Origin: Streptomyces capillispiralis
Lineage (GTDB): Bacteria > Actinomycetota > Actinomycetes > Streptomycetales > Streptomycetaceae
Direction: 5' to 3'
NCBI RefSeq assembly: GCF_007829875.1
Contig: NZ_VIWV01000001.1
Location: forward strand, 5,922,501 to 5,986,500
Length of the DNA: 64,000 bases
Position numbers and translations under genes: made by a program. Positions 47,229-55,959 of this stretch are shown here, one piece after another. Every line of letters starts with the position of its first letter. Positions within the stretch are counted from its first letter, which is position 1. A model generated the notes under the pieces. That model was not told the DNA's origin, searched no databases, and saw only the letters and a list, made by a program, of their open reading frames with translations.

Positions 47229-47232
47229 ACTT

Positions 47233-48648
47233 GTGATCGCCCTCTCCCTCGCCGAGATCGCAGAAGTCGTCGGCGGGCAGACGCACGACATACCGGACCC
47301 GTCCGTCCAGGTCACCGGACCGGTCGTCCGTGACTCCCGGGAAGCGGGTCCGGGCAGCCTGTTCGCCGCCTTCGTCGGCGAGCGCGTGGACGGACACGAC
47401 TACGCGGCCCAGGTCGTCGAGGCGGGCGCGGTCGCCGTGCTGGCCTCCCGGCCGGTCGGTGTCCCCGCGATCGTCGTCGAGGACGTCCAGGCGGCCCTCG
47501 GGGCCCTCGCCCGGCACGTCGTCGGCCGGCTCGGCACCACCCTCGTCGCGCTCACCGGCTCGGCCGGCAAGACCAGCACCAAGGACCTGATCGCCCAGGT
47601 GCTGCGGCGCAAGGCGCCGACCGTGTTCACCCCCGGCTCCCTCAACAACGAGATCGGGCTGCCGCTCACCGCGCTCACCGCCACCGAGGAGACCAAGTTC
47701 CTCGTGCTGGAGATGGGAGCGCGCGGAATCGGCCATATTCGGTACCTCACCGGTCTGACGCCCCCGAAGGTCGGCCTCGTCCTGAACGTCGGTTCCGCCC
47801 ACATCGGCGAGTTCGGCGGCCGGGAGCAGATCGCCCAGGCCAAGGGGGAACTGGTCGAGGCCCTGCCCCCGGCCGAGGAGGGCGGCGCCGCGATCCTCAA
47901 CGCGGACGACCCCCTCGTACGCGCCATGGCGTCCCGTACGAAGGCGAAGGTGATCCTTTTCGGAGAGTCCGACGAAGCGGACGTTCGGGCGGAGAACGTG
48001 CGACTCACGGACAGCGGACAGCCCTCCTTCAGGCTTCACACACCCTCCGGTGCAAGCGATGTGACCATGCGCCTGTACGGTGAGCATCACGTGTCGAACG
48101 CGCTCGCCGCGGCCGCCGTCGCCCACGAGTTGGGCATGTCCGCAGACGAGATCGCCCGCGCGCTCTCCGAGGCGGGCTCCCTCTCCCGCTGGCGGATGGA
48201 GGTCACCGAGCGCCCGGACGGCGTGACGGTCGTCAACGACGCCTACAACGCGAACCCCGAGTCCATGAAGGCAGCGCTGCGTGCGCTGGCCGCCATGGGC
48301 AAGGGGCGACGTACGTGGGCGGTGCTCGGCAAGATGGCCGAGCTCGGGGACGAGGCGCTCGCCGAGCACGACGCGGTCGGACGGCTCGCCGTCCGGCTCA
48401 ACGTCAGCAAGCTCGTCGCGGTCGGGGGCAGGGAAGCCGCCTGGCTGCAACTGGGCGCATATAACGAGGGTTCGTGGGGTGAGGAGTCGGTGCACGTGTC
48501 CGACGCACAGGCGGCGGTCGACCTGTTGCGCAGCGAATTGCGCCCGGGAGACGTCGTTCTCGTGAAGGCGTCCCGTTCGGTCGGGCTCGAGAGCGTGGCG
48601 CAGGCGCTGCTCGAGACCGGTGCCGAGGGTGAGGTCGCAGTCCGATGA
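47233..48648 (+). CDS. murF: UDP-MurNAc-pentapeptide synthetase (D-Ala-D-Ala-adding)
   Basis: The 471-residue ligase completes the pentapeptide. Motifs: DSREAGPGSLFAAFVGE, ATP loop ALTGSAGKTSTKDLIAQVL, LEMGARGIGHIRYL and NDAYNANPESMKAALRAL. GTG 47233 follows AGGGATG, four bases after the murE stop. Its stop overlaps mraY (ATGA). Length is normal. Confidence 0.95.
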   Translation: MIALSLAEIAEVVGGQTHDIPDPSVQVTGPVVRDSREAGPGSLFAAFVGERVDGHDYAAQVVEAGAVAVLASRPVGVPAIVVEDVQAALGALARHVVGRLGTTLVALTGSAGKTSTKDLIAQVLRRKAPTVFTPGSLNNEIGLPLTALTATEETKFLVLEMGARGIGHIRYLTGLTPPKVGLVLNVGSAHIGEFGGREQIAQAKGELVEALPPAEEGGAAILNADDPLVRAMASRTKAKVILFGESDEADVRAENVRLTDSGQPSFRLHTPSGASDVTMRLYGEHHVSNALAAAAVAHELGMSADEIARALSEAGSLSRWRMEVTERPDGVTVVNDAYNANPESMKAALRALAAMGKGRRTWAVLGKMAELGDEALAEHDAVGRLAVRLNVSKLVAVGGREAAWLQLGAYNEGSWGEESVHVSDAQAAVDLLRSELRPGDVVLVKASRSVGLESVAQALLETGAEGEVAVR

Positions 48649-49718
48649 TGAATCAGATCCTGTTCGCAGGAGTCATTGGCCTCTTCCTGACGCTGATCGG
48701 CACCCCGCTGCTGATCAAGCTGCTCGCCCGCAAGGGCTACGGGCAGTACATCCGTGACGACGGCCCGCGCGAGCACGCCAGCAAGCGCGGTACGCCGACC
48801 ATGGGCGGTATCGCCTTCATCCTGGCGACGGTCGCCGCGTACTTCCTCAGCAAGGTGATCAGCGGCGAGCCGCCGCGGTACTCGGGCGTGCTGGTGCTGG
48901 GCCTGATGGTCGGCATGGGCCTGGTCGGGTTCCTGGACGACTACATCAAGATCGTCAAGCGGCGTTCGCTGGGTCTGCGGGCCAAGGCGAAGATGGCCGG
49001 CCAGCTGATCGTCGGCATCGCCTTCGCGGTGCTGTCCCTGCAGTTCGCGGACTCCCGCGGGCAGACCCCGGCCTCCACGAAGCTGTCGTTCATCACGGAC
49101 TTCGGCTGGACCATCGGCCCGGTGCTGTTCGTCGTCTGGGCGCTGTTCATGATCCTCGCGATGTCGAACGGCGTGAACCTGACCGACGGTCTGGACGGTC
49201 TCGCCACCGGCGCCTCCGTGCTCGTCTTCGGCGCCTACACCTTCATCGGCGTCTGGCAGTTCCAGGAGTCCTGCGCCAACGGCGAGACGCTGACCAACCC
49301 GGGCGCCTGCTACGAGGTGCGCGACCCGCTGGACCTCGCGGTCGTGGCCTCCGCGCTGATGGGTTCCTGCCTGGGCTTCCTGTGGTGGAACACCTCCCCG
49401 GCCAAGATCTTCATGGGCGACACCGGTTCGCTGGCGCTCGGCGGTGTGCTCGCGGGTCTCGCGATCTGCTCCCGCACCGAGCTGCTGCTGGCCATCCTGG
49501 GCGGTCTGTTCGTCCTCATCACCATGTCGGTGGTCATCCAGGTCGGCTCGTTCAAGCTCACCGGGAAGCGGGTCTTCCGGATGGCGCCACTCCAGCATCA
49601 CTTCGAACTCAAGGGCTGGTCCGAAGTCCTCGTGGTGGTCCGCTTCTGGATCATCCAGGGAATCTGTGTGATCGTCGGACTGGGCCTCTTCTACGCGGGA
49701 TGGGCAGCGGACAAGTGA
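48645..49718 (+). CDS. mraY: Phospho-MurNAc-pentapeptide translocase
   Basis: The 357-residue integral membrane enzyme links phospho-MurNAc-pentapeptide to undecaprenyl phosphate to make lipid I. It has about ten membrane helices and the family motifs FLDDYIKIVKRRSLGLRAKAKMAGQ (Asp-Asp Mg site), MSNGVNLTDGLDGLA and FMGDTGSLALGG. ATG 48645 overlaps murF and its stop overlaps murD (GTGA). It is the target of tunicamycin- and caprazamycin-type nucleosides made by some streptomycetes. Confidence 0.96.
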   Translation: MMNQILFAGVIGLFLTLIGTPLLIKLLARKGYGQYIRDDGPREHASKRGTPTMGGIAFILATVAAYFLSKVISGEPPRYSGVLVLGLMVGMGLVGFLDDYIKIVKRRSLGLRAKAKMAGQLIVGIAFAVLSLQFADSRGQTPASTKLSFITDFGWTIGPVLFVVWALFMILAMSNGVNLTDGLDGLATGASVLVFGAYTFIGVWQFQESCANGETLTNPGACYEVRDPLDLAVVASALMGSCLGFLWWNTSPAKIFMGDTGSLALGGVLAGLAICSRTELLLAILGGLFVLITMSVVIQVGSFKLTGKRVFRMAPLQHHFELKGWSEVLVVVRFWIIQGICVIVGLGLFYAGWAADK

Positions 49719-51118
49719 CCGACTGGCAGGGTAAGCACGTCACCGTCGCCGGACTCGGCGTCTCCGGCGTCCCGGCGGCCAAGGTGCTGCACGGGCTCGG
49801 CGCGAAGGTCACCGTCGTCAACGACGGGGACGACGCACGCGCCCGCGAGCAGGCCGCCGAACTGGAGGCGCTCGGCGTCACCGTGCGCCTCGGCGACGGA
49901 GCGACCCTGCCGGAGGGCACCGAGCTGATCGTCACGGCCCCCGGCTGGAAGCCGGACAAGCCGCTGTTCGCGGCGGCGGACGAGGCCGGGGTGCCGGTGT
50001 GGGGCGACGTCGAACTCGCCTGGCGGCTCAGGAAGCCCGGCGCGGCACCCTGGCTCGCGGTCACCGGCACCAACGGCAAGACCACGACCGTCCAGATGCT
50101 CGCCTCCATCCTGAAGGCGGCGGGCCTGCGCACCGCCGCCGTCGGCAACATCGGCGTCTCCCTCCTCGACGCGGTCCTCGGCGGGGAGGAGTACGACGTG
50201 CTCGCCGTGGAGCTGTCCAGCTACCAGCTCCACTGGGCGCCGTCCCTGCGCGCCCACTCCGCGGCCGTGCTGAACCTCGCCCCGGACCACCTCGACTGGC
50301 ACGGCTCCATGGAGGCGTACGCCGCCGACAAGGGCCGGATCTACGAGGGCAACCAGGTCGCCTGCGTCTACAACGTCGCCGACGGAGCCACCGAGGACCT
50401 GGTCCGCGCGGCCGACGTCGAGGAGGGCTGCCGCGCCGTCGGCTTCACCCTGGGCACCCCGGGACCCTCCCAACTCGGCGTCGTGGAGGGCATCCTGGTC
50501 GACCGGGCGTTCGTCGAGAACCGGCAGCGCAACGCGCAGGAACTCGCCGAGGTCTCCGACGTCCGCCCGCCCGCCCCGCACAACATCGCCAACGCCCTTG
50601 CCGCGGCGGCCCTCGCCCGGGCCTACGGGGTGCCGGCGGGCGCCGTACGGGACGGCCTGCGGGCCTTCACCCCGGACGCCCACCGCATCGCGCACGTGGC
50701 CGACGTGGACGGCGTGGCGTACATCGACGACTCCAAGGCCACCAACACCCACGCCACCGAAGCGTCGTTGGCGGCGTACGAGTCGATCGTGTGGATCGCC
50801 GGCGGCCTCGCCAAGGGCGCCACCTTCGACGAGCTGGTCGCGGGCGCGGCGAAGCGGCTGCGCGGTGCCGTGCTGATCGGCCGGGACCGCGCGCTGATCC
50901 GCGAAGCCCTCGCGCGACACGCCCCGGAAGTACCCGTGGTCGACCTCGACCGGACCGACACTGGGGCGATGCTCGAGGCCGTCCGGGAGGCCCGGCGGCT
51001 CGCACGGCCGGGCGACACGGTGCTGCTGGCCCCGGCCTGCGCCTCGATGGACATGTTCACCAACTACAACCAGCGCGGTGACGCGTTCGCACAGGCGGTG
51101 CGCGAGCTCGGCGCCTGA
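49715..51118 (+). CDS. murD: UDP-MurNAc-L-alanine:D-glutamate ligase
   Basis: The 467-residue ligase adds D-Glu. The N-terminal Rossmann part (TVAGLGVSGVPAAKVLHGLGAKVTVVND) and ATP loop AVTGTNGKTTTVQMLASIL are clear, followed by AVELSSYQLHWAPSL and DDSKATNTHATEASLAA. GTG 49715 overlaps mraY; ATG 49700 is an alternative five codons upstream. The next gene, ftsW, starts 81 bases later. Confidence 0.95.
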   Translation: MTDWQGKHVTVAGLGVSGVPAAKVLHGLGAKVTVVNDGDDARAREQAAELEALGVTVRLGDGATLPEGTELIVTAPGWKPDKPLFAAADEAGVPVWGDVELAWRLRKPGAAPWLAVTGTNGKTTTVQMLASILKAAGLRTAAVGNIGVSLLDAVLGGEEYDVLAVELSSYQLHWAPSLRAHSAAVLNLAPDHLDWHGSMEAYAADKGRIYEGNQVACVYNVADGATEDLVRAADVEEGCRAVGFTLGTPGPSQLGVVEGILVDRAFVENRQRNAQELAEVSDVRPPAPHNIANALAAAALARAYGVPAGAVRDGLRAFTPDAHRIAHVADVDGVAYIDDSKATNTHATEASLAAYESIVWIAGGLAKGATFDELVAGAAKRLRGAVLIGRDRALIREALARHAPEVPVVDLDRTDTGAMLEAVREARRLARPGDTVLLAPACASMDMFTNYNQRGDAFAQAVRELGA

Positions 51119-51199
51119 CCCGGCCGCCTGACGCCGGGCGACCTTGGGAGGGACGCGTGAGAGGCCCCAGGCCCTGTCCGGCGCACAGCGGAGGCCGTG

Positions 51200-52552
51200 A
51201 TGCCCAGTAGCCGTACCGGCCGCCCGCCCGTGCAGCGGGCCGCCCGCCGGCCCGTCGTACCCCGGTCCCCGCGCGAGAACCCCCTGCGCACCCTGCACAC
51301 CAGGGCGCGCAGGTCCTGGGACCGGCCGCTGACCGCGTACTACGTGATCCTCGGCGGCAGTGCGCTGATCACCGTGCTGGGCCTGGTGATGGTCTACTCG
51401 GCCTCCCAGATCACGGCGCTCCAGATGTCGCTGCCGGGCTCGTACTTCTTCCGCAAGCAGCTCCTGGCCGCCGTGATCGGCACCGTCCTGCTGCTCGTGG
51501 CCTCCCGGATGCCGGTGAAGCTGCACCGGGCGCTGGCCTATCCGATCCTCGCGGGCGCCGTCTTCCTGATGGCGCTGGTCCAGGTGCCGGGGATAGGAGT
51601 CGCGGTCAACGGCAACCAGAACTGGATCGCCCTCGGCGGCTCCTTCCAGATCCAGCCCAGCGAGTTCGGCAAGCTCGCGCTCGTGCTGTGGGGCGCCGAC
51701 CTGCTCGCCCGCAAGCAGGACAAGCGGCTGCTGGCCCAGTGGAAGCACATGCTGGTGCCGCTGGTGCCGGCCACCTTCATGCTGCTCGGGCTGATCATGC
51801 TCGGCGGCGACATGGGTACGGCCATCATCCTCACCGCGATCCTGTTCGGCCTGCTGTGGCTGGCGGGAGCGCCCACACGGCTGTTCGTCGGCGTGCTCTC
51901 CGTCGCCGCGCTGATCGGGGCGGTCCTCATCCGCACCAGCCCCAACCGCATGGCCCGGCTCGCCTGCCTCGGCGCCACCGAACCCCAGTCGGGACCGGTC
52001 GACTGCTGGCAGGCCGTGCACGGGATCTACGCCCTCGCCTCCGGCGGTATCTTCGGGTCGGGCCTGGGGGCGAGCGTGGAGAAATGGGGCCAACTACCGG
52101 AAGCCCACACGGACTTCATCTTCGCCGTCACCGGTGAGGAACTGGGTCTCGTGGGGACGCTGTCGGTACTCGCCCTCTTCGCGGCTCTAGGCTATGCGGG
52201 TATCCGCGTGGCCGGACGCACGGAGGACCCCTTCGTCAGGTATGCCGCGGGAGGCGTGACCACCTGGATCACGGCCCAGGCCGTGATCAACGTCGGTGCG
52301 GTGCTCGGTCTGCTGCCGATCGCCGGAGTCCCGCTCCCGCTGTTCTCCTACGGGGGATCCGCCCTGCTGCCGACCATGTTCGCCATCGGGCTGCTCATCG
52401 CCTTCACGCGTGAGGACCCCGCTGCGCGGATGGCGCTGGCGATGCGGCAACCCCGCTTTGGTAGAAAGCGGGGCGGGGGTTCACAGCGGCCCCGGAGATG
52501 GAACACGATGCGACGGCGCGCCCCGGTGGCGCGTTCGTCCGGAGAGCGGTGA
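51200..52552 (+). CDS. ftsW: Septal peptidoglycan glycosyltransferase FtsW
   Basis: The 450-residue SEDS-family polymerase uses lipid II at the septum together with FtsI. Ten membrane helices follow a basic N-terminus of about 45 residues; conserved parts are NWIALGGSFQIQPSEFGKLALVLW, GGDMGTAIIL (catalytic Asp region), EAHTDFIFAVTGEELGLVG and PLPLFSYGGSALLPTM. ATG 51200 follows GGAGG; the adjacent GTG 51197 is too close. The C-terminal tail is Arg-rich. murG follows after six bases. Confidence 0.95.
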   Translation: MPSSRTGRPPVQRAARRPVVPRSPRENPLRTLHTRARRSWDRPLTAYYVILGGSALITVLGLVMVYSASQITALQMSLPGSYFFRKQLLAAVIGTVLLLVASRMPVKLHRALAYPILAGAVFLMALVQVPGIGVAVNGNQNWIALGGSFQIQPSEFGKLALVLWGADLLARKQDKRLLAQWKHMLVPLVPATFMLLGLIMLGGDMGTAIILTAILFGLLWLAGAPTRLFVGVLSVAALIGAVLIRTSPNRMARLACLGATEPQSGPVDCWQAVHGIYALASGGIFGSGLGASVEKWGQLPEAHTDFIFAVTGEELGLVGTLSVLALFAALGYAGIRVAGRTEDPFVRYAAGGVTTWITAQAVINVGAVLGLLPIAGVPLPLFSYGGSALLPTMFAIGLLIAFTREDPAARMALAMRQPRFGRKRGGGSQRPRRWNTMRRRAPVARSSGER

Positions 52553-52558
52553 ATTTCG

Positions 52559-53653
52559 GTGCATGTCGTACTCGCCGGCGGAGGAACCGCGGGCCACATC
52601 GAGCCCGCGCTCGCCCTCGCGGACGCCCTGCGCAGGCAGGATCCGACCGTGGGCATCACGGCCCTGGGCACGGAGCGTGGCCTGGAGACCCGTCTCGTAC
52701 CCGAGCGCGGGTACGAGCTGGCGCTGATCCCCGCCGTGCCGCTGCCACGCAAGCCCACCCCCGAGCTGATCACCGTCCCGGGCCGGCTGCGCGGCACCAT
52801 CAAGGCGGCCGAGCAGATCCTGGAGCGCACCAAGGCGGACGCCGTGGTCGGCTTCGGAGGCTACGTCGCCCTGCCTGGCTACCTCGCGGCCAAGCGGCTC
52901 GGTGTGCCGATCGTGATCCACGAGGCCAACGCCCGGCCCGGACTGGCCAACAAGATCGGCTCCCGCTACGCCGCCCAGGTCGCCGTCTCCACGCCCGACA
53001 GCAAGCTGCGGGGCGCCCGTTACATCGGCATCCCGCTGCGCCGCTCGATCTCCACCCTCGACCGGGCCGCCGTGCGCCCCGAGGCCCGCGCCGCGTTCGG
53101 CCTCGACCCCAACCTGCCGACGCTGCTGGTCTCCGGCGGCTCGCAGGGCGCCCGGCGCCTGAACGAGGTGGTTCAGGCGGTCGCCCCCTGGCTCCAGCAG
53201 GCCGGGATCCAGATCCTGCACGCGGTCGGCCCGAAGAACGAACTGCCGCAGGTCCACCAGATGCCCGGGATGCCCCCGTACATCCCGGTAAGTTATCTGG
53301 ACCGGATGGACCTCGCTTACGCCGCGGCCGACATGATGCTGTGCCGCGCGGGCGCGATGACCGTCGCCGAACTCTCCGCCGTCGGGCTCCCGGCCGCCTA
53401 CGTCCCGCTGCCCATCGGCAACGGCGAACAGCGGCTCAACGCCCAGCCGGTCGTCAAGGCCGGCGGCGGACTGCTGGTCGACGACGCGGAACTGACGCCG
53501 GAGTGGGTGCAGCAGAACGTGCTCCCGGTCCTCGCCGACCCGCACCGGCTGTACGAGATGTCCCGCGCCGCCGCCGAGTTCGGCCGCCGGGACGCCGACG
53601 ACCTCCTCGTCGGCATGGTGTACGAGGCGATCGCCGCCCGTGCGCATCGTTAG
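52559..53653 (+). CDS. murG: Lipid II synthase MurG
   Basis: The 364-residue GT28 glycosyltransferase adds GlcNAc to lipid I on the inner membrane face. Motifs: VLAGGGTAGHIEPALALADAL, VVGFGGYVALPGYLAAK, HEANARPGLANK, LVSGGSQGARRLNE and CRAGAMTVAELSAVGLPAAYVPLP with Gly-rich UDP site. GTG 52559 is six bases after ftsW. In M. tuberculosis murC lies between murG and ftsQ; here only 26 bases lie between, with no murC. Confidence 0.96.
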   Translation: MHVVLAGGGTAGHIEPALALADALRRQDPTVGITALGTERGLETRLVPERGYELALIPAVPLPRKPTPELITVPGRLRGTIKAAEQILERTKADAVVGFGGYVALPGYLAAKRLGVPIVIHEANARPGLANKIGSRYAAQVAVSTPDSKLRGARYIGIPLRRSISTLDRAAVRPEARAAFGLDPNLPTLLVSGGSQGARRLNEVVQAVAPWLQQAGIQILHAVGPKNELPQVHQMPGMPPYIPVSYLDRMDLAYAAADMMLCRAGAMTVAELSAVGLPAAYVPLPIGNGEQRLNAQPVVKAGGGLLVDDAELTPEWVQQNVLPVLADPHRLYEMSRAAAEFGRRDADDLLVGMVYEAIAARAHR

Positions 53654-53679
53654 ACGCGTCTGACGGAAGGGCAGGCAAC

Positions 53680-54477
53680 GTGGCCGGATCGACCACCGCC
53701 GAGCGCGGTGCACGCCAGCAGGGGTCGTCCGGCCCCCCGCCGCCCGTCCGGCGGTTCGGGCAACGGCATGTTCGTCGGATCATCGTTTCGGCCATCGCCC
53801 TGCTGTTCCTCGGCAGCGGGGCGTTCTGGCTGCTCTACGGGTCGGACCTGGTCCGCGTGGAACGCGTCACCGTGTCGGGGACCCGGGTGCTGACGCCGGA
53901 CCAGGTCCGCGCCGCCGCCGACGTGCCGCTCGGGGAACAGCTGGTGTCCGTGGACACCGACGCGATCGAGGCGCGTCTCGCCCATGAGCTGCCCCGAATT
54001 GACATGGTTGACGTGATCCGTTCCTGGCCGAGCGAAATCACGCTGAAAGTGGCGGAACGCACCCCTGTTCTTCTCATTCACCAAGGCGAGAAGTTCGTCG
54101 AAGTGGACGACGAAGGCGTCCGTTTCGCCACGGTCGCCAAGGCGCCCAAGGGCGTACCCGCTCTGGAATTGGCCGTCTCCGGAACCGGTTCCACGGCACC
54201 GAGCCTGCGTCGCTTCGGCCAGGACCGGCTGGTGCGGGAGGCGGTACGGGTGGCCGGCGACCTTCCGTCCGCCGTGGCCCGCACGACCCGGAGCGTCAAG
54301 GTCCGTTCCTATGACGACATCTCGCTGGAGCTGACGGACGGCCGGACGGTCGACTGGGGAAGCGGTGAGAAGAACGCCGAGAAGGGTCGTACTCTCACCG
54401 CGCTCATGAAAGCGGAGCCCGGCGCGCGGCACTTCGACGTCAGCGTTCCCACGGCCCCCGCGTCATCGGGAAGTTGA
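53680..54477 (+). CDS. ftsQ: Cell division protein FtsQ
   Basis: The 265-residue single-pass protein has a basic/Pro-rich cytoplasmic part, one membrane helix (about 30-48, RIIVSAIALLFLGSGAFWLLY), a POTRA domain (LVRVERVTVSGTRVLTPDQVRAAADVPLGEQLVSVDT) and a beta domain with RSWPSEITLKVAERTPVL. It acts in the FtsQLB complex. GTG 53680 follows GGAAGGG. It ends the first part of the cluster; ftsZ lies 288 bases on with its own promoters. Confidence 0.94.
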   Translation: MAGSTTAERGARQQGSSGPPPPVRRFGQRHVRRIIVSAIALLFLGSGAFWLLYGSDLVRVERVTVSGTRVLTPDQVRAAADVPLGEQLVSVDTDAIEARLAHELPRIDMVDVIRSWPSEITLKVAERTPVLLIHQGEKFVEVDDEGVRFATVAKAPKGVPALELAVSGTGSTAPSLRRFGQDRLVREAVRVAGDLPSAVARTTRSVKVRSYDDISLELTDGRTVDWGSGEKNAEKGRTLTALMKAEPGARHFDVSVPTAPASSGS

Positions 54478-54530
54478 CGCACATCAGCGCAGGCCAGCAC
54501 CCTGGTTGGGCAGCGCTACGGCTGATCACA

Positions 54531-54536
54531 TAGGGT
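54531..54536 (+). promoter_or_regulatory. Upstream -10-like element in the ftsZ region
   Basis: TAGGGT fits TANNNT. A transcript from here would start near 54543 and carry GGGAGG and the short reading frame at 54561. Confidence 0.4.
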
Positions 54537-54560
54537 GAAAAGAAAAACGGGAGGTTCGGC

Positions 54561-54635
54561 GTGTTCGTTGAACGCGCGCCACTTGTCGACTTAGTGTCCT
54601 GTTCAGAAGACTCCAGGGAACAGACACACTGGTAA
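54561..54635 (+). CDS. Candidate short leader ORF before ftsZ (24 codons, contains TTA)
   Basis: GTG 54561 lies six bases after an excellent ribosome site GGGAGG and opens a 24-residue frame that begins MFVERAPLVDL and ends SREQTHW at TAA 54633-54635. Its 11th codon is TTA (54591-54593), the leucine codon read only by the bldA tRNA in Streptomyces. G/C at third positions is only about 14 of 24 codons, far below real genes here, and the ftsZ promoter lies inside it, so it could be chance. If translated it may act as a leader peptide; the peptide itself shows no family features. Confidence 0.35.
   Translation: MFVERAPLVDLVSCSEDSREQTHW
54568..54597 (+). promoter_or_regulatory. Main ftsZ promoter candidate with GACAC (WhiA-type) sites
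   Basis: TTGAAC (54568-54573), an 18-base spacer and TAGTGT (54592-54597) form a good promoter reading toward ftsZ. GTGTC (54594-54598) and GACAC (54623-54627) are oppositely oriented copies of the GACAC motif that WhiA recognises; WhiA is known to activate ftsZ in sporulating Streptomyces. Confidence 0.6.
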
Positions 54636-54658
54636 CCCTAAACTTCAACGTTAGGGTT
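54634..54658. repeat. AACCCTAA/TTAGGGTT inverted repeat in the ftsZ leader
   Basis: AACCCTAA (54634-54641) and TTAGGGTT (54651-54658) are perfect 8-bp arms with a 9-base loop. The left arm overlaps the stop codon of the short ORF and the possible -10 TAAACT at 54639. It may be an operator or an RNA hairpin in the ftsZ leader. Confidence 0.5.
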
Positions 54659-54765
54659 CGGGTCGGCGCTACGGACCGTCCCATTCGGCATCAGTCGTCG
54701 GGTCGCGGGGGCATCAGTGCTTCAGCGGTCGGGCGACACGTAACTCGAGGCGAGAGGCCTTCGAC

Positions 54766-55959
54766 GTGGCAGCACCGCAGAACTACCTCGCAGTCATCAA
54801 AGTCATCGGTGTCGGCGGCGGTGGTGTCAATGCCATCAACCGGATGATCGAGGTCGGTCTCAAGGGCGTCGAGTTCATCGCCATCAACACCGACGCGCAA
54901 GCTCTGTTGATGAGCGACGCCGACGTCAAGCTCGACGTCGGCCGTGAACTCACCCGCGGACTCGGCGCCGGAGCCAACCCGGCCGTCGGCCGCAAGGCCG
55001 CCGAGGACCACCGCGAGGAGATCGAGGAGGTCCTCAAGGGGGCCGACATGGTCTTCGTGACGGCCGGTGAGGGCGGCGGCACCGGCACCGGCGGCGCGCC
55101 CGTCGTGGCCAACATCGCCCGCTCGCTCGGTGCCCTCACCATCGGTGTGGTCACCCGCCCGTTCACCTTCGAGGGACGGCGCCGCGCGAACCAGGCCGAG
55201 GACGGCATCGCGGAGCTCCGCGAAGAGGTCGACACCCTCATCGTGATCCCGAACGACCGGCTGCTGTCCATCTCGGACCGCCAGGTGTCGGTCCTCGACG
55301 CCTTCAAGTCGGCCGACCAGGTGCTCCTCTCCGGTGTGCAGGGCATCACCGACCTCATCACCACGCCCGGTCTGATCAACCTCGACTTCGCCGACGTCAA
55401 GTCCGTCATGTCCGAGGCCGGTTCGGCGCTCATGGGCATCGGCTCGGCCCGCGGCGACGACCGCGCGGTGGCCGCCGCCGAGATGGCCATCTCCTCGCCG
55501 CTGCTGGAGGCCTCCATCGACGGCGCCCGCGGCGTGCTGCTCTCCATCTCCGGCGGCAGCGACCTCGGCCTGTTCGAGATCAACGAGGCGGCCCAGCTGG
55601 TGAGCGAGGCCGCGCACCCCGAGGCCAACATCATCTTCGGCGCGGTGATCGACGACGCCCTCGGCGACGAGGTCCGGGTCACCGTGATCGCGGCCGGCTT
55701 CGACGGCGGCCAGCCCCCGGCCAAGCGGGACAACGTCCTCGGTTCGTCCTCGGCCAAGCGCGAGGAGCCCGCCCCGGCGCGGCAGCCCGAGAGCCGCCCG
55801 TCCTTCGGCTCGCTCGGCAGCGTCACGCCGAAGGAGGACCCGGAGCCGGTGGCCCCGGAGCCGGTGAACGACATCCCGGTCGTCCAGCCGCCGGTCCCGC
55901 CGTCGCGGTCCTACGACAGCGCCGCCGAGGAACTGGACGTACCGGACTTCCTGAAGTGA
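54766..55959 (+). CDS. ftsZ: Cell division GTPase FtsZ
   Basis: The 397-residue tubulin homologue forms the Z-ring. The N-terminal GTPase part has IGVGGGGVNAINRM and the tubulin signature GGGTGTGGAPV; the T7 loop NLDFADV carries the catalytic Asp. A Pro/Glu-rich linker (about 320-380) precedes the C-terminal peptide DVPDFLK that binds SepF and other partners. GTG 54766 has GAGAGG eight bases upstream. Transcription comes from the promoter region at 54531-54658. Its stop overlaps the next gene (GTGA). Confidence 0.98.
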   Translation: MAAPQNYLAVIKVIGVGGGGVNAINRMIEVGLKGVEFIAINTDAQALLMSDADVKLDVGRELTRGLGAGANPAVGRKAAEDHREEIEEVLKGADMVFVTAGEGGGTGTGGAPVVANIARSLGALTIGVVTRPFTFEGRRRANQAEDGIAELREEVDTLIVIPNDRLLSISDRQVSVLDAFKSADQVLLSGVQGITDLITTPGLINLDFADVKSVMSEAGSALMGIGSARGDDRAVAAAEMAISSPLLEASIDGARGVLLSISGGSDLGLFEINEAAQLVSEAAHPEANIIFGAVIDDALGDEVRVTVIAAGFDGGQPPAKRDNVLGSSSAKREEPAPARQPESRPSFGSLGSVTPKEDPEPVAPEPVNDIPVVQPPVPPSRSYDSAAEELDVPDFLK

